This document shows, one piece after another, positions 51,819 through 60,186 of a stretch of DNA of 64,000 nucleotides. How positions within the stretch are numbered: the stretch's first letter is position 1; every line of letters starts with the position of its first letter. A program made the position numbers and the translations under genes. The notes below the pieces were generated by a model, which was not told the DNA's origin, ran no database searches, and worked only from the letters and a program-made list of their open reading frames with translations. Origin of the DNA: Microbacterium maritypicum (lineage in GTDB: Bacteria; Actinomycetota; Actinomycetes; Actinomycetales; Microbacteriaceae); contig NZ_CP168030.1 in the NCBI RefSeq assembly GCF_041529975.1, positions 3,348,001-3,412,000 of the forward strand, in the 5' to 3' direction.

Positions 51819-52783
51819 TGCGGTTCCTGCCCACGGAAGAACAGGTCGCGTTCGCCGAGGCCATCGACGAGATCGTCGACGGCGCCGGCGGCGCGGATGT
51901 GGCTCGCAGCTGGGCCGACGGCGACACCGCTCCGGGCCTCGCCCTGTGGGGGCAATTCGCCGAGCTCGGCCTCCTCGGGCTGCGGGTGAGCGAGGAGTCG
52001 GGCGGCTTCGGGGGCACGCTGAGCGACCTCGTGGTCGTGTTCGAGCGCCTCGGGTACCACGGCGTTCCCGGCCCGTACCTGGAGACGGTCGCCCTGCTGC
52101 CTGCCCTGGTCGACGACGACACGAGGGCCGACCTCGCCGCCGGAGCCATCGCGACCGCCGCGGTCGACGGCACGGCCCCGGCTGCCCTCGACGCGGCGCT
52201 CGCGTCGCACCGGTACCTCGTGCGCGACGGCGCCCTGCATCGCGGCGAGATCGGAGAGGAGCTGACCTCGGTCGCCCCGACCCGGCGTCTCGCCCGCCTC
52301 ACCCCGACCGGCGACGCGACACCCCTCGGACCCGGCGCGCTGGAGGCGGCTCTCAACGAGGCGAGCCTCGCCGCCGCAGCCACTCTGGTCGGCGCCGGAG
52401 AGCGGATGCTGGCGGAAGCGGTGTCGTACGCGAAGGTGCGTGAGCAGTTCGGCCGCCCGATCGGCGAGTTCCAGGCGCTCAAGCACCAGCTCGCGGATGT
52501 GCGCATCGCCCTGAGCTTCGCCCGTCCGCTCGTGTGGAACGCCGCCCTGCGTGCCGACGAACCCGACGAGGATCGGGCGATATCGGCCGCGAAGGTCGCC
52601 GCGGGTGATGCCGCGCTGCTCGCCGCCCGCACCTCGCTGCAGGTGCACGGGGCGATCGGCTACACCGCCGAGCACACCCTGCGCATCTGGCTCGGCCTCG
52701 CCCCGGCATTGTCTGCGGCCTGGGGCACCCCCGCGTTCCACCGGGCACGGATCGCCCGCGATATCCTCCCGAAGGAGCGGTGA
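51815..52783 (+). CDS. fadE32: Acyl-CoA dehydrogenase FadE32-like subunit
   Basis: A short acyl-CoA dehydrogenase of 322 residues. The N-terminal domain is present (FLPTEEQVAFAEAIDEIVDG), the middle beta domain is reduced, and the C-terminal helical domain has EQFGRPIGEFQALKHQLADV and QVHGAIGYTAEHTLRIW. Reduced subunits of this kind form alpha2-beta2 heterotetramers in which only one subunit pair builds a complete FAD site, as known for ChsE-type steroid dehydrogenases. It overlaps fadE31 by four bases and abuts fadE33. Confidence 0.83.
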   Translation: MMRFLPTEEQVAFAEAIDEIVDGAGGADVARSWADGDTAPGLALWGQFAELGLLGLRVSEESGGFGGTLSDLVVVFERLGYHGVPGPYLETVALLPALVDDDTRADLAAGAIATAAVDGTAPAALDAALASHRYLVRDGALHRGEIGEELTSVAPTRRLARLTPTGDATPLGPGALEAALNEASLAAAATLVGAGERMLAEAVSYAKVREQFGRPIGEFQALKHQLADVRIALSFARPLVWNAALRADEPDEDRAISAAKVAAGDAALLAARTSLQVHGAIGYTAEHTLRIWLGLAPALSAAWGTPAFHRARIARDILPKER

Positions 52784-53892
52784 TGTCATTCGAACCCGAT
52801 GAGGATCAGCAGGAGCTGGTGGCCCTGGTGCGCGGCATCCTGAGCCAGCGTGCCGACAGCGCGGCGACCCGTCGTGCCATAGCGAGCACCGAGCGCTTCG
52901 ACACCGACCTGTGGCGCCTGCTGTGCGAGGAGATCGGCATCGCCGGCATGGCGATCCCCGAGGAGTTCGGCGGCGCGGACTTCACTCTCCGTGAGGCGCA
53001 GCTCGTGTTGGAGGAGATCGGCTACTCGCTCGCCCCCTCCCCGTATCTCGGCTCGGTCGCGATCGGGGCGCAGGCGATCCTGACCACCGGCGACGCGGAT
53101 GCCGCCGCCCGGCTGCTCCCCGGCATCGCCGAGGGATCATCGTCAGCCGCTCTCGCCTGGGCTGCTCCCGACGGACGCTTCGCCCCGGAGCGGGTCGACG
53201 TCCACGCCGAGGACCGCGAGGGCTGGCAGCTCAGCGGCGCGAGCGGGTTCGTCCTCGACGGCGCCACCGCCGACGTGCTGCTCGTGGTCGCTCAGACCTC
53301 CGACGGCCCGCGCCTGTTCGAGGTGATCGACACCGAGGCCGTGGTCCGCGAGGACACTCCGACCATGGACCAGACCCTGCGCCTGGGCACGCTGCGCTTC
53401 GACGCGGTCGCAGCGCGACCCCTCGGAGCCGTCGACCCGGGCGTCCTGGAGACCGTGCGTGCGCTCGCGCTCGCGGCGATCAGCGCGGTACAGGCGGGAA
53501 CCGCCGCGCGTGCCCTCGACGAGACCGTGGCATACGCGAAGCAGCGGGTGCAGTTCGGACGCGCGATCGGGTCGTTCCAGGCGATCAAGCACCGCCTGGC
53601 GGACATGCACGTGCAGGTGGAGGTCGCACGCACCGCGTCGCGCGCAGCATCCGATGCTCTCGCCACCGGAGCCGCCGACCGCTTCGAGCTCGCGACCATC
53701 GCGAAGGCGACGTGCTCCGAGGCGCTCGAACACGTCGCCGCCGAGACGATCCAGCTGCACGGCGGCATCGCGATCACGTGGGAGCACGACGCGCACCTGA
53801 TCTTCAAGCGCGCGCACTCCCTCGGCCGGCTCTTCGGCACCGCTCGCGAGCAGCGCGAGCACGCGGATGACTGGGCGCTCGCGACGGCCTGA
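52783..53892 (+). CDS. fadE33: Acyl-CoA dehydrogenase FadE33-like subunit
   Basis: A 369-residue dehydrogenase likely to pair with the FadE32-like subunit. It has VQFGRAIGSFQAIKHRLADMHVQVE and ETIQLHGGIAITWEHDAHLIFKRA at the C-terminus. ATG 52783 is preferred over the in-frame GTG at 52780 because AAGGAG is five bases before the ATG. It is the end of the crotonase-fadE31-fadE32-fadE33 operon and converges on the SnoaL-like gene, ten bases away. Confidence 0.84.
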   Translation: MSFEPDEDQQELVALVRGILSQRADSAATRRAIASTERFDTDLWRLLCEEIGIAGMAIPEEFGGADFTLREAQLVLEEIGYSLAPSPYLGSVAIGAQAILTTGDADAAARLLPGIAEGSSSAALAWAAPDGRFAPERVDVHAEDREGWQLSGASGFVLDGATADVLLVVAQTSDGPRLFEVIDTEAVVREDTPTMDQTLRLGTLRFDAVAARPLGAVDPGVLETVRALALAAISAVQAGTAARALDETVAYAKQRVQFGRAIGSFQAIKHRLADMHVQVEVARTASRAASDALATGAADRFELATIAKATCSEALEHVAAETIQLHGGIAITWEHDAHLIFKRAHSLGRLFGTAREQREHADDWALATA

Positions 53893-53902
53893 GACTCGCG
53901 GG

Positions 53903-54343
53903 TCAGCGCCGGAGCGGAGCGGACTCGGTCCAATCGGTGTACTTGCGGCGTTCCTGGAAGAACCAGCGCCCCTCCCGCCGCACGAGGGTGTCCTCGTAGC
54001 GGTCGGCGAGCGTGAAGCGCATCCGCCCCTCCGCCGTCTCGCGGACGTGATGGGACATGCAGGAGGTGTGCGCCCGGGCCGACTCCCCGTCGATCTCGAC
54101 GTCGCTCGGCGAGAGCACGTGGCTGGTCACGACGAAGGCCGCGAGGGTGTCGAAGGCCGCGATCAGCTGCTCGCGCCCTTCCAGCGACTCCGCGGGTTCG
54201 TCCGCCCGGGGACGGAACATCAGCATCCGTCCGTCCGGTGTGAACAGGTCGGCCATCTCCCCCGAGCGTCGCTGATCGGCGAGCCGACCGTAACGGGCGA
54301 TCGTGTGCGTGATCTCGTGCCAGTCGGCGAACCCCTCGTTCAC
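53903..54343 (-). CDS. SnoaL-like/NTF2-fold protein
   Basis: A 146-residue small protein of the SnoaL-like cone fold: HEITHTIARYGRLADQRRSGEMADLFTPDGR is the standard N-terminal helix-and-pocket region, and VTSHVLSPSDVEIDGESARAHTSC and RYEDTLVRREGRWFFQERR are the following strands. Members act as isomerases, dehydratases or cyclases on hydrophobic, often steroid-like, substrates. The GTG overlaps the stop of the hexapeptide gene (GTGA). Inside a steroid-ring cluster, an isomerase or dehydratase role is reasonable but unproven. Confidence 0.8.
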   Translation of the reverse strand: MNEGFADWHEITHTIARYGRLADQRRSGEMADLFTPDGRMLMFRPRADEPAESLEGREQLIAAFDTLAAFVVTSHVLSPSDVEIDGESARAHTSCMSHHVRETAEGRMRFTLADRYEDTLVRREGRWFFQERRKYTDWTESAPLRR

Positions 54344-54957
54344 GAGGCTCCCTCGGCGCGGTACCGATGCAACGGCGTCGCGGCGTCCGGCGACCAGGAG
54401 GTGCGGCGTCGGTCCGACTCGACCGCGGTGAGCGGCTCGACCGGATGCAGGGTCTCGCGGCTGCGACGCGCGAGATCCTGGTAGATCCGCACCCCGTTGC
54501 GCTTCCACGCCAGGGCTTGTTCGTCGAGCGGCCCGACGACGCGGGCCGGAGCACCGAGCGCTTTCGACCCCGGCGGGATCACCGTGCCCGCGGTCACGAC
54601 GGCGCCCGCCCCCACCAGCGCGTCCGCACCGATCTCGGCACCGTCGAGCACCGTCGCTCCGATGCCGATGAGCGCGAACGATCCGATGCGGCAGCCGTGC
54701 AGCACCGCCCCGTGTCCGACATGACTGTTCGGCTCCAGCACGGCGTCCGCACCGGGGAAGGCGTGGATCACGCACGAGTCCTGCACGTTCGACCCCTCGC
54801 CGACGACGATGCGCCCGAAATCGCCGCGCAGGCTCGCGAACGGTCCGATGTAGCAGCCGGGCCCGATGATCACGTCGCCGATCAGGCTGGCCGTCTCGTG
54901 CACGAACGCGGTCGGATCGACGACCGGCACGACCCCGTCGAAGGCGTAACTGGGCAT
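54340..54957 (-). CDS. Gamma-carbonic-anhydrase-like hexapeptide protein
   Basis: A 205-residue left-handed beta-helix protein. The run IIGPGCYIGPFASLRGD, NVQDSCVIH, HVGHGAVLHGC and LIGIGATVLDGAEIGADAL follows the gamma-class/PaaY pattern, with zinc histidines in CVIH and HVGHGAVLHG. PaaY-type members act as thioesterases that clear dead-end CoA thioesters in aromatic degradation, which would suit this cluster. It overlaps the SDR and the SnoaL-like genes by four bases each. Confidence 0.85.
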   Translation of the reverse strand: MPSYAFDGVVPVVDPTAFVHETASLIGDVIIGPGCYIGPFASLRGDFGRIVVGEGSNVQDSCVIHAFPGADAVLEPNSHVGHGAVLHGCRIGSFALIGIGATVLDGAEIGADALVGAGAVVTAGTVIPPGSKALGAPARVVGPLDEQALAWKRNGVRIYQDLARRSRETLHPVEPLTAVESDRRRTSWSPDAATPLHRYRAEGAS

Positions 54958-55697
54958 CAGGCGACCTGACCGCCGTCGATGATGAAGTCCTGCCCGGTGC
55001 AGTAGCTGCTCGCCGAGCTGGCGAGGTAGGCGACGAGGTTCGAGATCTCCTCCGGTCGACCGGCACGCGGGATCGGGATGCGCGAGATGAAGCCGACGCC
55101 GGCGCGGGTGTCCTCGGTGATCATGGGGGTGTCGACCGCGCCGGGGCACACGGTGTTCACACGGATACCGCTGCCGCCGAGCTCCCGGGCGAGCGCGCGG
55201 GATACCCCGCGCAGCCCCCACTTCGAGGCGGAGTAGGGGACGCGGTTCGCGTAGCCGGCGACGCCGGCGGTGGAGGCGATGTTGACGATGGACGCCCCCT
55301 CGCCCATGAGGGGCAGCAGCGCCTGCACCCCCAGCATCGGCCCGATCAGGTTCACATCGAGCGTGAGGCGGATGACGCGCTCCGAGGTCTCGGCGAGCGG
55401 CCCCTCCGGGCAGAAGCCGGCGTTGTTGACGAGCACGTCGACGCGCCCGAACCTCTTCTGCGCCGCATCGGCCACCTGCGACCACGCGTCCGCCGAGGAG
55501 ACGTCGTGCGCGAGACCGATCGCGCGGTCCCCATAGGCCGCGGCGACCTCGGCGACGGCCGCGCCGTCGAGGTCCGTGAGCACCAGGTCGGCGCCGAGAT
55601 CATGGAACAGCGCGGCGTGCGCGCGCCCCTGACCGCCGGCGGCTCCGGTGATCACGGCGACGCGGCCGGTGAGGTCGATGACGGGCGTTGCTTTCAT
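54957..55697 (-). CDS. SDR oxidoreductase
   Basis: A 246-residue classical SDR with TGAAGGQGRAHA, NNAG, the serine in VNIASTAGVAG and catalytic YSASK. The start has GGAGGAA five bases upstream. It leads the operon SDR, hexapeptide protein, SnoaL-like protein, behind an operator of the CAAGC-N4 class at 55723. The likely reaction is oxidation of a hydroxyl on a ring-derived CoA ester; the mycobacterial counterpart could be Rv3549c, an inference from size and context only. Confidence 0.85.
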   Translation of the reverse strand: MKATPVIDLTGRVAVITGAAGGQGRAHAALFHDLGADLVLTDLDGAAVAEVAAAYGDRAIGLAHDVSSADAWSQVADAAQKRFGRVDVLVNNAGFCPEGPLAETSERVIRLTLDVNLIGPMLGVQALLPLMGEGASIVNIASTAGVAGYANRVPYSASKWGLRGVSRALARELGGSGIRVNTVCPGAVDTPMITEDTRAGVGFISRIPIPRAGRPEEISNLVAYLASSASSYCTGQDFIIDGGQVA

Positions 55698-55722
55698 GAG
55701 TTTCCTCCGCGATAGTTATCAA

Positions 55723-55738
55723 ACAAGCATTTGGTTGT
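55723..55738. promoter_or_regulatory. ACAAGC-N4-GGTTGT operator
   Basis: ACAAGCATTTGGTTGT is a 16-base near-palindrome of the wider spacing class, in the 71-base gap between the SDR and the divergent VOC gene. Confidence 0.65.
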
Positions 55739-55768
55739 ATAGCGTGCGATTGAGAAGAGGGAGACGGG

Positions 55769-56206
55769 ATGCCCCGGCTGCACCACATCGGCATCACGGT
55801 CAGCGACACCGTCGCGGCGACGGCGTTCTATCGAGCCGCGACCGAAGGCGAGGTCATCGGCCCACTCGCCAAGAGCGGGCCCGCGGTCGAAGCGGCGACG
55901 GGGTATCCGGGCGTCGAGATCCTGCTGACCTTCATCCGACTGGCCGACGGCGTGTTCCTGGAGCTCGCCGAGTACCGCGGCGCGGACGCCCCGCGCATCG
56001 ACCCCGACAACGGACACATCGGCGCAGCGCACCCGGCCATCGTGGTGCCCGACATCGAGGCGAGCCTCGCCCGCCTGGCCGCCCTCGGACACCGCCCGCT
56101 GTCGCAGATCATGACCGCGACGGCCGGGCCGCTCGAGGGCTACCGGTACGTGTACGTGCTCGGCCCCGATGAGGTGCGGGTCGAGCTGTTGCAGGAACCT
56201 CACTGA
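55769..56206 (+). CDS. VOC/glyoxalase-fold protein
   Basis: A 145-residue protein of the vicinal-oxygen-chelate fold, closest in pattern to methylmalonyl-CoA epimerases. PRLHHIGITVSD gives the first metal His, a GADAP loop and GAAHPAIVVPDIEASLA give the second module, and RVELLQE near the end gives the metal Glu. An epimerase acting on a 2-methyl-branched CoA ester would suit HIP degradation, which yields a methyl-branched dicarboxyl-CoA. AGAGGGA precedes the ATG. The last seven bases overlap the convergent aldo/keto reductase. Confidence 0.8.
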   Translation: MPRLHHIGITVSDTVAATAFYRAATEGEVIGPLAKSGPAVEAATGYPGVEILLTFIRLADGVFLELAEYRGADAPRIDPDNGHIGAAHPAIVVPDIEASLARLAALGHRPLSQIMTATAGPLEGYRYVYVLGPDEVRVELLQEPH

Positions 56207-57072
56207 CCCTCCCCCGACTGCCCGTCGAGCAGGAGCAGATCGTCGCCGTCGAGTACGAGATCGGCGGACGCCGCGGAGTCGCGGACGCTCTCCGGACGAC
56301 TCGCCCCGGGAATCGGGATCAGCACCGGCGATCGCGACAGCAGCCACGCCAGCGCCACCCTCTGCGGGCTCACGCCGTGCCGTTCGGCCACCGCGGCCGC
56401 CGCGGCCGCCGCACCACCGAGGCCTTTCGCCGCCCGCATTCCGCCCAGCGGCCCCCAGGCGAGGAACGCCAGGCCGTGCTCCTCGCACCGGCGCAGCACC
56501 TCATCGCCGGAACGCTCGAGCACCGAGTACTCGTTCTGCACGCTGACCAATGCCGCACCGACCACGCGCTTCGCGACGTCGAGCTGCGCGCTGTTCACAT
56601 TGGAGACCCCGACACGCACGACCACGCCGTCGTCGACGAGTCGGCGCATCGCGCCCATCGACTCCTCGAACGGCACCTTCACATCGGGGCGATGGTGCTG
56701 ATAGAGCGGGAGGGCGTCGAGGCCGAGGCGCTGCGCCGAAGCACGGGCAGCGGCGGCGAGATGCTCCGGCGAACCGTCGACCCACCACGTCGCCGCCGGC
56801 CCCCGCGTGTGCCCGCCCTTGGTCGCGACGACCACACGATCGAGGGCATCGGGACGCTGCCGCAGAGCCGCGATCAGAGCCCGCTCGTTCACCCCCATCT
56901 CTCCCGTCGGACCGTAGGAGTCAGCGGTGTCGAACAGGGTGATACCGGCATCCAGAGCCGCGTGCACGGCTCGGACACCGCGCTCGATGTCGGCGTCCGG
57001 AAGCTGGGTGAGGGTCATGGCCCCCATCCCGATCGCCGAGACGCGCAGGTCGCCGATCGTGCGGACCGGCAT
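56200..57072 (-). CDS. Aldo/keto reductase
   Basis: A 290-residue NADPH-dependent reductase with the AKR tetrad Asp48, Tyr53 (DTADSYG), Lys85 (ATKGG) and His127 (LYQHHRPD). It also has the C-terminal LIPIPGASRPESVRDS cofactor-binding segment. It overlaps the following SDR by ATGA and forms a two-gene operon divergent from the second ipdAB pair. The substrate is unknown; a keto or aldehyde intermediate of the cluster is possible. Confidence 0.88.
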   Translation of the reverse strand: MPVRTIGDLRVSAIGMGAMTLTQLPDADIERGVRAVHAALDAGITLFDTADSYGPTGEMGVNERALIAALRQRPDALDRVVVATKGGHTRGPAATWWVDGSPEHLAAAARASAQRLGLDALPLYQHHRPDVKVPFEESMGAMRRLVDDGVVVRVGVSNVNSAQLDVAKRVVGAALVSVQNEYSVLERSGDEVLRRCEEHGLAFLAWGPLGGMRAAKGLGGAAAAAAAVAERHGVSPQRVALAWLLSRSPVLIPIPGASRPESVRDSAASADLVLDGDDLLLLDGQSGEGQ

Positions 57073-57794
57073 CACCGCCCCACGACCGTCCACCCGCCGT
57101 CGACCGGAAGACACTGGCCGATCACGTGCGTGGCGTCGCACAGCATCCACACGATCGCGCCGGCGATCTCGGCCGGGTCCGCGAGCCGTCCTCGTGGCGT
57201 GCGCTTCTCGACGGCTTCGAGGTCGTATCCGCCGTCGACCATGTCCTGCACCATCGGGGTCAGCGTGTGGCCGGGGGCGACCGCGTTGACCCGCACGCCC
57301 CGCGGCGCCCACTCGACGGCGAGGTTCTCCATCAACTGACGCTCCGCGGCCTTCGCCGGGCCGTAGTCCACCTGGTTCGCCCAGCCGCGGTAGGCGGTGG
57401 TCGACGACACCATCACGATCGACGCCGGAGCACCGTCGAGGCGCCGCACCATCGCGCGCGACACGGCGAGCGTCCCCACCACGTGCACGTCGTACAGCAG
57501 GCGGAGCCGGTCGAGATCCATCTCCAGCGCCGGCACGAACGCGCCACGGATGCCGTGGCAGGCGACGAGCCCGGCGACAGGGCCGAGCGCCCACGCCGCG
57601 TCCATCGCCGCTTCGACGGCGGTCTCGTCACGGACGTCCACGATCCGCGTCTCCACCTCTGCTCGTGCGCTCGGCGCGAGGTCGAAGACGGTGACCCGGC
57701 ACCCGCGAGCGAGGAGCAGGTCCACCACGGCGGCGCCGATCCCGCTGGCACCGCCGGTCACCACCACGTGCTCTGCCATCGACTGTGCGGTCAT
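57072..57794 (-). CDS. SDR oxidoreductase
   Basis: A 240-residue SDR with TGGASGIGAAVVDLLLARGC, a catalytic serine in VMVSSTTAY and catalytic YGPAK. NAG is replaced by CHG after the fourth strand. ATG 57794 is supported by GAGGGAG six bases upstream. It is transcribed from the promoter region shared with the second ipdA copy and is coupled to the aldo/keto reductase. Confidence 0.85.
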   Translation of the reverse strand: MTAQSMAEHVVVTGGASGIGAAVVDLLLARGCRVTVFDLAPSARAEVETRIVDVRDETAVEAAMDAAWALGPVAGLVACHGIRGAFVPALEMDLDRLRLLYDVHVVGTLAVSRAMVRRLDGAPASIVMVSSTTAYRGWANQVDYGPAKAAERQLMENLAVEWAPRGVRVNAVAPGHTLTPMVQDMVDGGYDLEAVEKRTPRGRLADPAEIAGAIVWMLCDATHVIGQCLPVDGGWTVVGR

Positions 57795-57845
57795 GCGCAG
57801 CTCCCTCGCTGTTCGTCCTCCCGGGCATGCTACTGTGATTCCCAA

Positions 57846-57857
57846 ACAAGCGCTAGG
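57846..57857. promoter_or_regulatory. KstR2-type operator (ACAAGCGCTAGG)
   Basis: ACAAGCGCTAGG lies between the SDR-AKR operon and the second ipdAB pair, about 30 bases before ipdA2. It matches the narrow KstR2 consensus CAAG-N2-CTTG except for one base (CTAG for CTTG). Confidence 0.7.
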
Positions 57858-57886
57858 TTTAGCGCCGGTCACGCGAAGGAGCGGGG

Positions 57887-58753
57887 ATGTCGGACAAGCG
57901 GGTGAGCATCGAGGAGGCGGTCGCCACGATCGAGAGCGGGATGACGATCGGCATCGGCGGCTGGGGGTCCCGGCGCAAGCCGATGGCCCTGGTGCGCGAG
58001 ATCCTCCGACGCGACATCACCGACCTCACCGTCGTCGCCTTCGGAGGGCCGGATGTCGGCCTCCTCGCCGCCGCCGGACGCATCCGCCGCCTCGTGTACG
58101 GCTTCGTCTCCCTGGACAGCATTCCGCTCGATCCGCTGTTCACCCGGACCAGGGAGCGCGGCGGGTTGGAGATCGAGGAGTACGACGAGGGCATGTTCGT
58201 GGCGGGCCTGCGCGCAGCGAATGCCCGGCTCGACTTCCTGCCCATCCGCGCGGGCCTCGGCTCCGACGTGCTCCCGGCCAACCCGCGCCTGCGCACGGTG
58301 CGCTCGCCTTACTCCGACGCCGAGTACGTGGCGATGCCGGCCCTCTCGCTCGACGTCGCGCTCGTGCACGTGAACCGGGCCGACGAACAGGGGAACGCCC
58401 AATACCTGGGGCCCGACCCCTACTTCGACGATCTGTTCGCGATGGCGGCCGAGCGCACCATCGTCTCCGCCGAGAAGGTCGTCCCGACCTCGGCGCTGCT
58501 CGATGAGGGCTCGTTCCACACGCTGCTCTTCAGCCGCATCTACGCCTCGGCCGTCGTCGAAGCGCCGCGCGGGGCGCACTTCACCACGTGCGCGCCCGAC
58601 TACGACCGCGACGAAGCGTTCCAGAAGCACTACGCCGCCTCCGCCAAGGACCCCGATGCCTGGGCCGAGTTCGAGCAGACGTTCCTGCAGACCGACGAGG
58701 CCGGCTACCACGCCGCCGTCGCCCGTTTCCACGCCGACCGAGGAGAGTCATGA
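57887..58753 (+). CDS. Second IpdA-like CoA-transferase-fold subunit
   Basis: A 288-residue paralogue of the IpdA at 39998, the same length. It keeps GMTIGIGGWGSRRKPMALVR, FGGPDVG, GFVSLDS and EEYDEGM at the same residue numbers. It differs throughout the C-terminal half (VHVNRADEQGNAQYLGPDPY against LHLDRADAAGTAVCLGPDLF). AAGGAG is five bases before the ATG. It overlaps a second IpdB-like gene by four bases. Whether this pair handles a different ring substrate or is the main IpdAB cannot be told from sequence. Confidence 0.87.
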   Translation: MSDKRVSIEEAVATIESGMTIGIGGWGSRRKPMALVREILRRDITDLTVVAFGGPDVGLLAAAGRIRRLVYGFVSLDSIPLDPLFTRTRERGGLEIEEYDEGMFVAGLRAANARLDFLPIRAGLGSDVLPANPRLRTVRSPYSDAEYVAMPALSLDVALVHVNRADEQGNAQYLGPDPYFDDLFAMAAERTIVSAEKVVPTSALLDEGSFHTLLFSRIYASAVVEAPRGAHFTTCAPDYDRDEAFQKHYAASAKDPDAWAEFEQTFLQTDEAGYHAAVARFHADRGES

Positions 58754-59538
58754 CCACCGACACCACCACCGCGGGCATCGCCTCTGCGACGGCCGGAGCG
58801 ACGAACGCCGAGATCTGCATCGCGGCCTGCGCCGACACGTACCGGGAGTCGGGCGAGATCCTCGCGCACGCGGTCGGCATCATCCCCGCGCTGGGTGCGC
58901 GGCTGGCGAAGCTCACCATCGCCCCCGATCTCGTCCTCAGCGACGGGGAGGCGTTCTTCCTGAGCGGCCCGCCGCAGCCGGGCGACCCGGAGGCCCCGCA
59001 GCCGACGATCGAGGGGTGGGCGCCGTTCCGGCGCATCTTCGACATCCTCGCCACCGGCCGACGTCAGAGCATGATGGGCGCGAGTCAGATCGACCGGTTC
59101 GGCAACCAGAACATCTCGCTCATCGGCGACTGGGCCCGCCCCACCCGCCAGCTCATCGGCGTCCGAGGAGCACCGGGGAACACCGCGAACCACCGCGTGG
59201 ACTACTGGATCTCACGCCACAGCACGCGCGTGTTCGTCCCCTCGGTGGACATGGTCTCGGGCGTCGGCAACGACCGCGCACGCGAGGCCGGCCTCGATCA
59301 TCACCACCTCGGCGTGATCGTGACGAACCTCGCCGTGCTCGGGTACGACGACGAAGGCGCCGTCACCGTACTCTCCGTCCACCCCGGCGTCGACCCACAG
59401 TCCGTGGCGGACAGCACGGGGTTCCCCCTCGATGCGACGGATGCGCCGCTCACGCGCACACCGGATGCCGAGGAGCTGCGACTGATCCGCGAAGTCCTCG
59501 ACCCGCGCGGCACCCGCACCCGCGAAGTCGCGGGCTGA
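58750..59538 (+). CDS. Second IpdB-like CoA-transferase-fold subunit
   Basis: A 262-residue paralogue of the IpdB at 40861 with PALGARLAKLTIAPDLVLSD, SMMGASQIDRFGNQNISLIG and TRVFVPSVDMVSGVGNDRA. It differs by an extended N-terminus (TTDTTTAGIASATAG) and a longer loop after residue 70 (GPPQPGDPEAPQPT). It is coupled to the second ipdA copy and faces kstR2, twelve bases away. Confidence 0.87.
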   Translation: MTTDTTTAGIASATAGATNAEICIAACADTYRESGEILAHAVGIIPALGARLAKLTIAPDLVLSDGEAFFLSGPPQPGDPEAPQPTIEGWAPFRRIFDILATGRRQSMMGASQIDRFGNQNISLIGDWARPTRQLIGVRGAPGNTANHRVDYWISRHSTRVFVPSVDMVSGVGNDRAREAGLDHHHLGVIVTNLAVLGYDDEGAVTVLSVHPGVDPQSVADSTGFPLDATDAPLTRTPDAEELRLIREVLDPRGTRTREVAG

Positions 59539-59550
59539 GGCGGAATCCAC

Positions 59551-60162
59551 TCAGTCGGCGAGGAGGCCCTTGTGGAGCAGATCCAGGAAGTTGTCGGTCA
59601 GGGTCGACGCGGTGTGCCCGCGCCCCGGCCGGTACCACGCGACGGTCGACCACACCGCGTCGCGGATGAAGCGGTAGGCGATGGGAGCGTCGATCGAATC
59701 GCGGAAGACGCCGACCTTCTGCCCCTCGGTGATCTGCGCCAGCCAGAGCGCCTCGATGCGCTCGCTGTTCTCGCCGAGGAACTCGAAGCCGGGCTGACGG
59801 GCGAGGAACGACAGCTCGTTCTGGTACAGGCCGACCGCGTCGGGCTGGCTCTCGATCGTCGCGAAGGCGTGTGCGATGAGCTTGTCGAGGATGTCACGGG
59901 GGCTTCCCCCCTCGGCCACGATCTCTTCGAAGCGGCCCAGCAGGCCCGCCATGAAACTGTGGAGGATCTCCTGCAGGATCGCTTCCTTGGAGGAGAAGTG
60001 GTGGTAGAGGCTGCCGGACAGGATGCCCGCTTCATCGGCGATGTCTCGAACCGTCGTGGCGGAGTATCCGCGCTTGGCGATCAGGCGCGCGGCGATCGAG
60101 ATGATCTGGTCGCGGCGTTCGGAGCTCTGCTCCTGCCGGCCCCCGCTTTTGGTCGTTGCCAT
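59551..60162 (-). CDS. kstR2: TetR repressor, KstR2-like
   Basis: A 203-residue TetR regulator, close to the 200 residues of KstR2. The HTH spans about residues 18-64 (ISIAARLIAKRGYSATTVRDIADEAGILSGSLYHHF). The C-terminal ligand domain has DAVGLYQNELSFLARQPGFEF and VWSTVAWYRPGRGH. KstR2 is released by HIP-CoA. It is divergent from the fadD3 candidate, as in M. tuberculosis-type clusters, and has a perfect ACAAGCGCTTGT site in its own promoter. AAGGAG lies five bases before the ATG. Confidence 0.82.
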   Translation of the reverse strand: MATTKSGGRQEQSSERRDQIISIAARLIAKRGYSATTVRDIADEAGILSGSLYHHFSSKEAILQEILHSFMAGLLGRFEEIVAEGGSPRDILDKLIAHAFATIESQPDAVGLYQNELSFLARQPGFEFLGENSERIEALWLAQITEGQKVGVFRDSIDAPIAYRFIRDAVWSTVAWYRPGRGHTASTLTDNFLDLLHKGLLAD

Positions 60163-60186
60163 TGCTGCTCCTTCACAGAGAATCTC

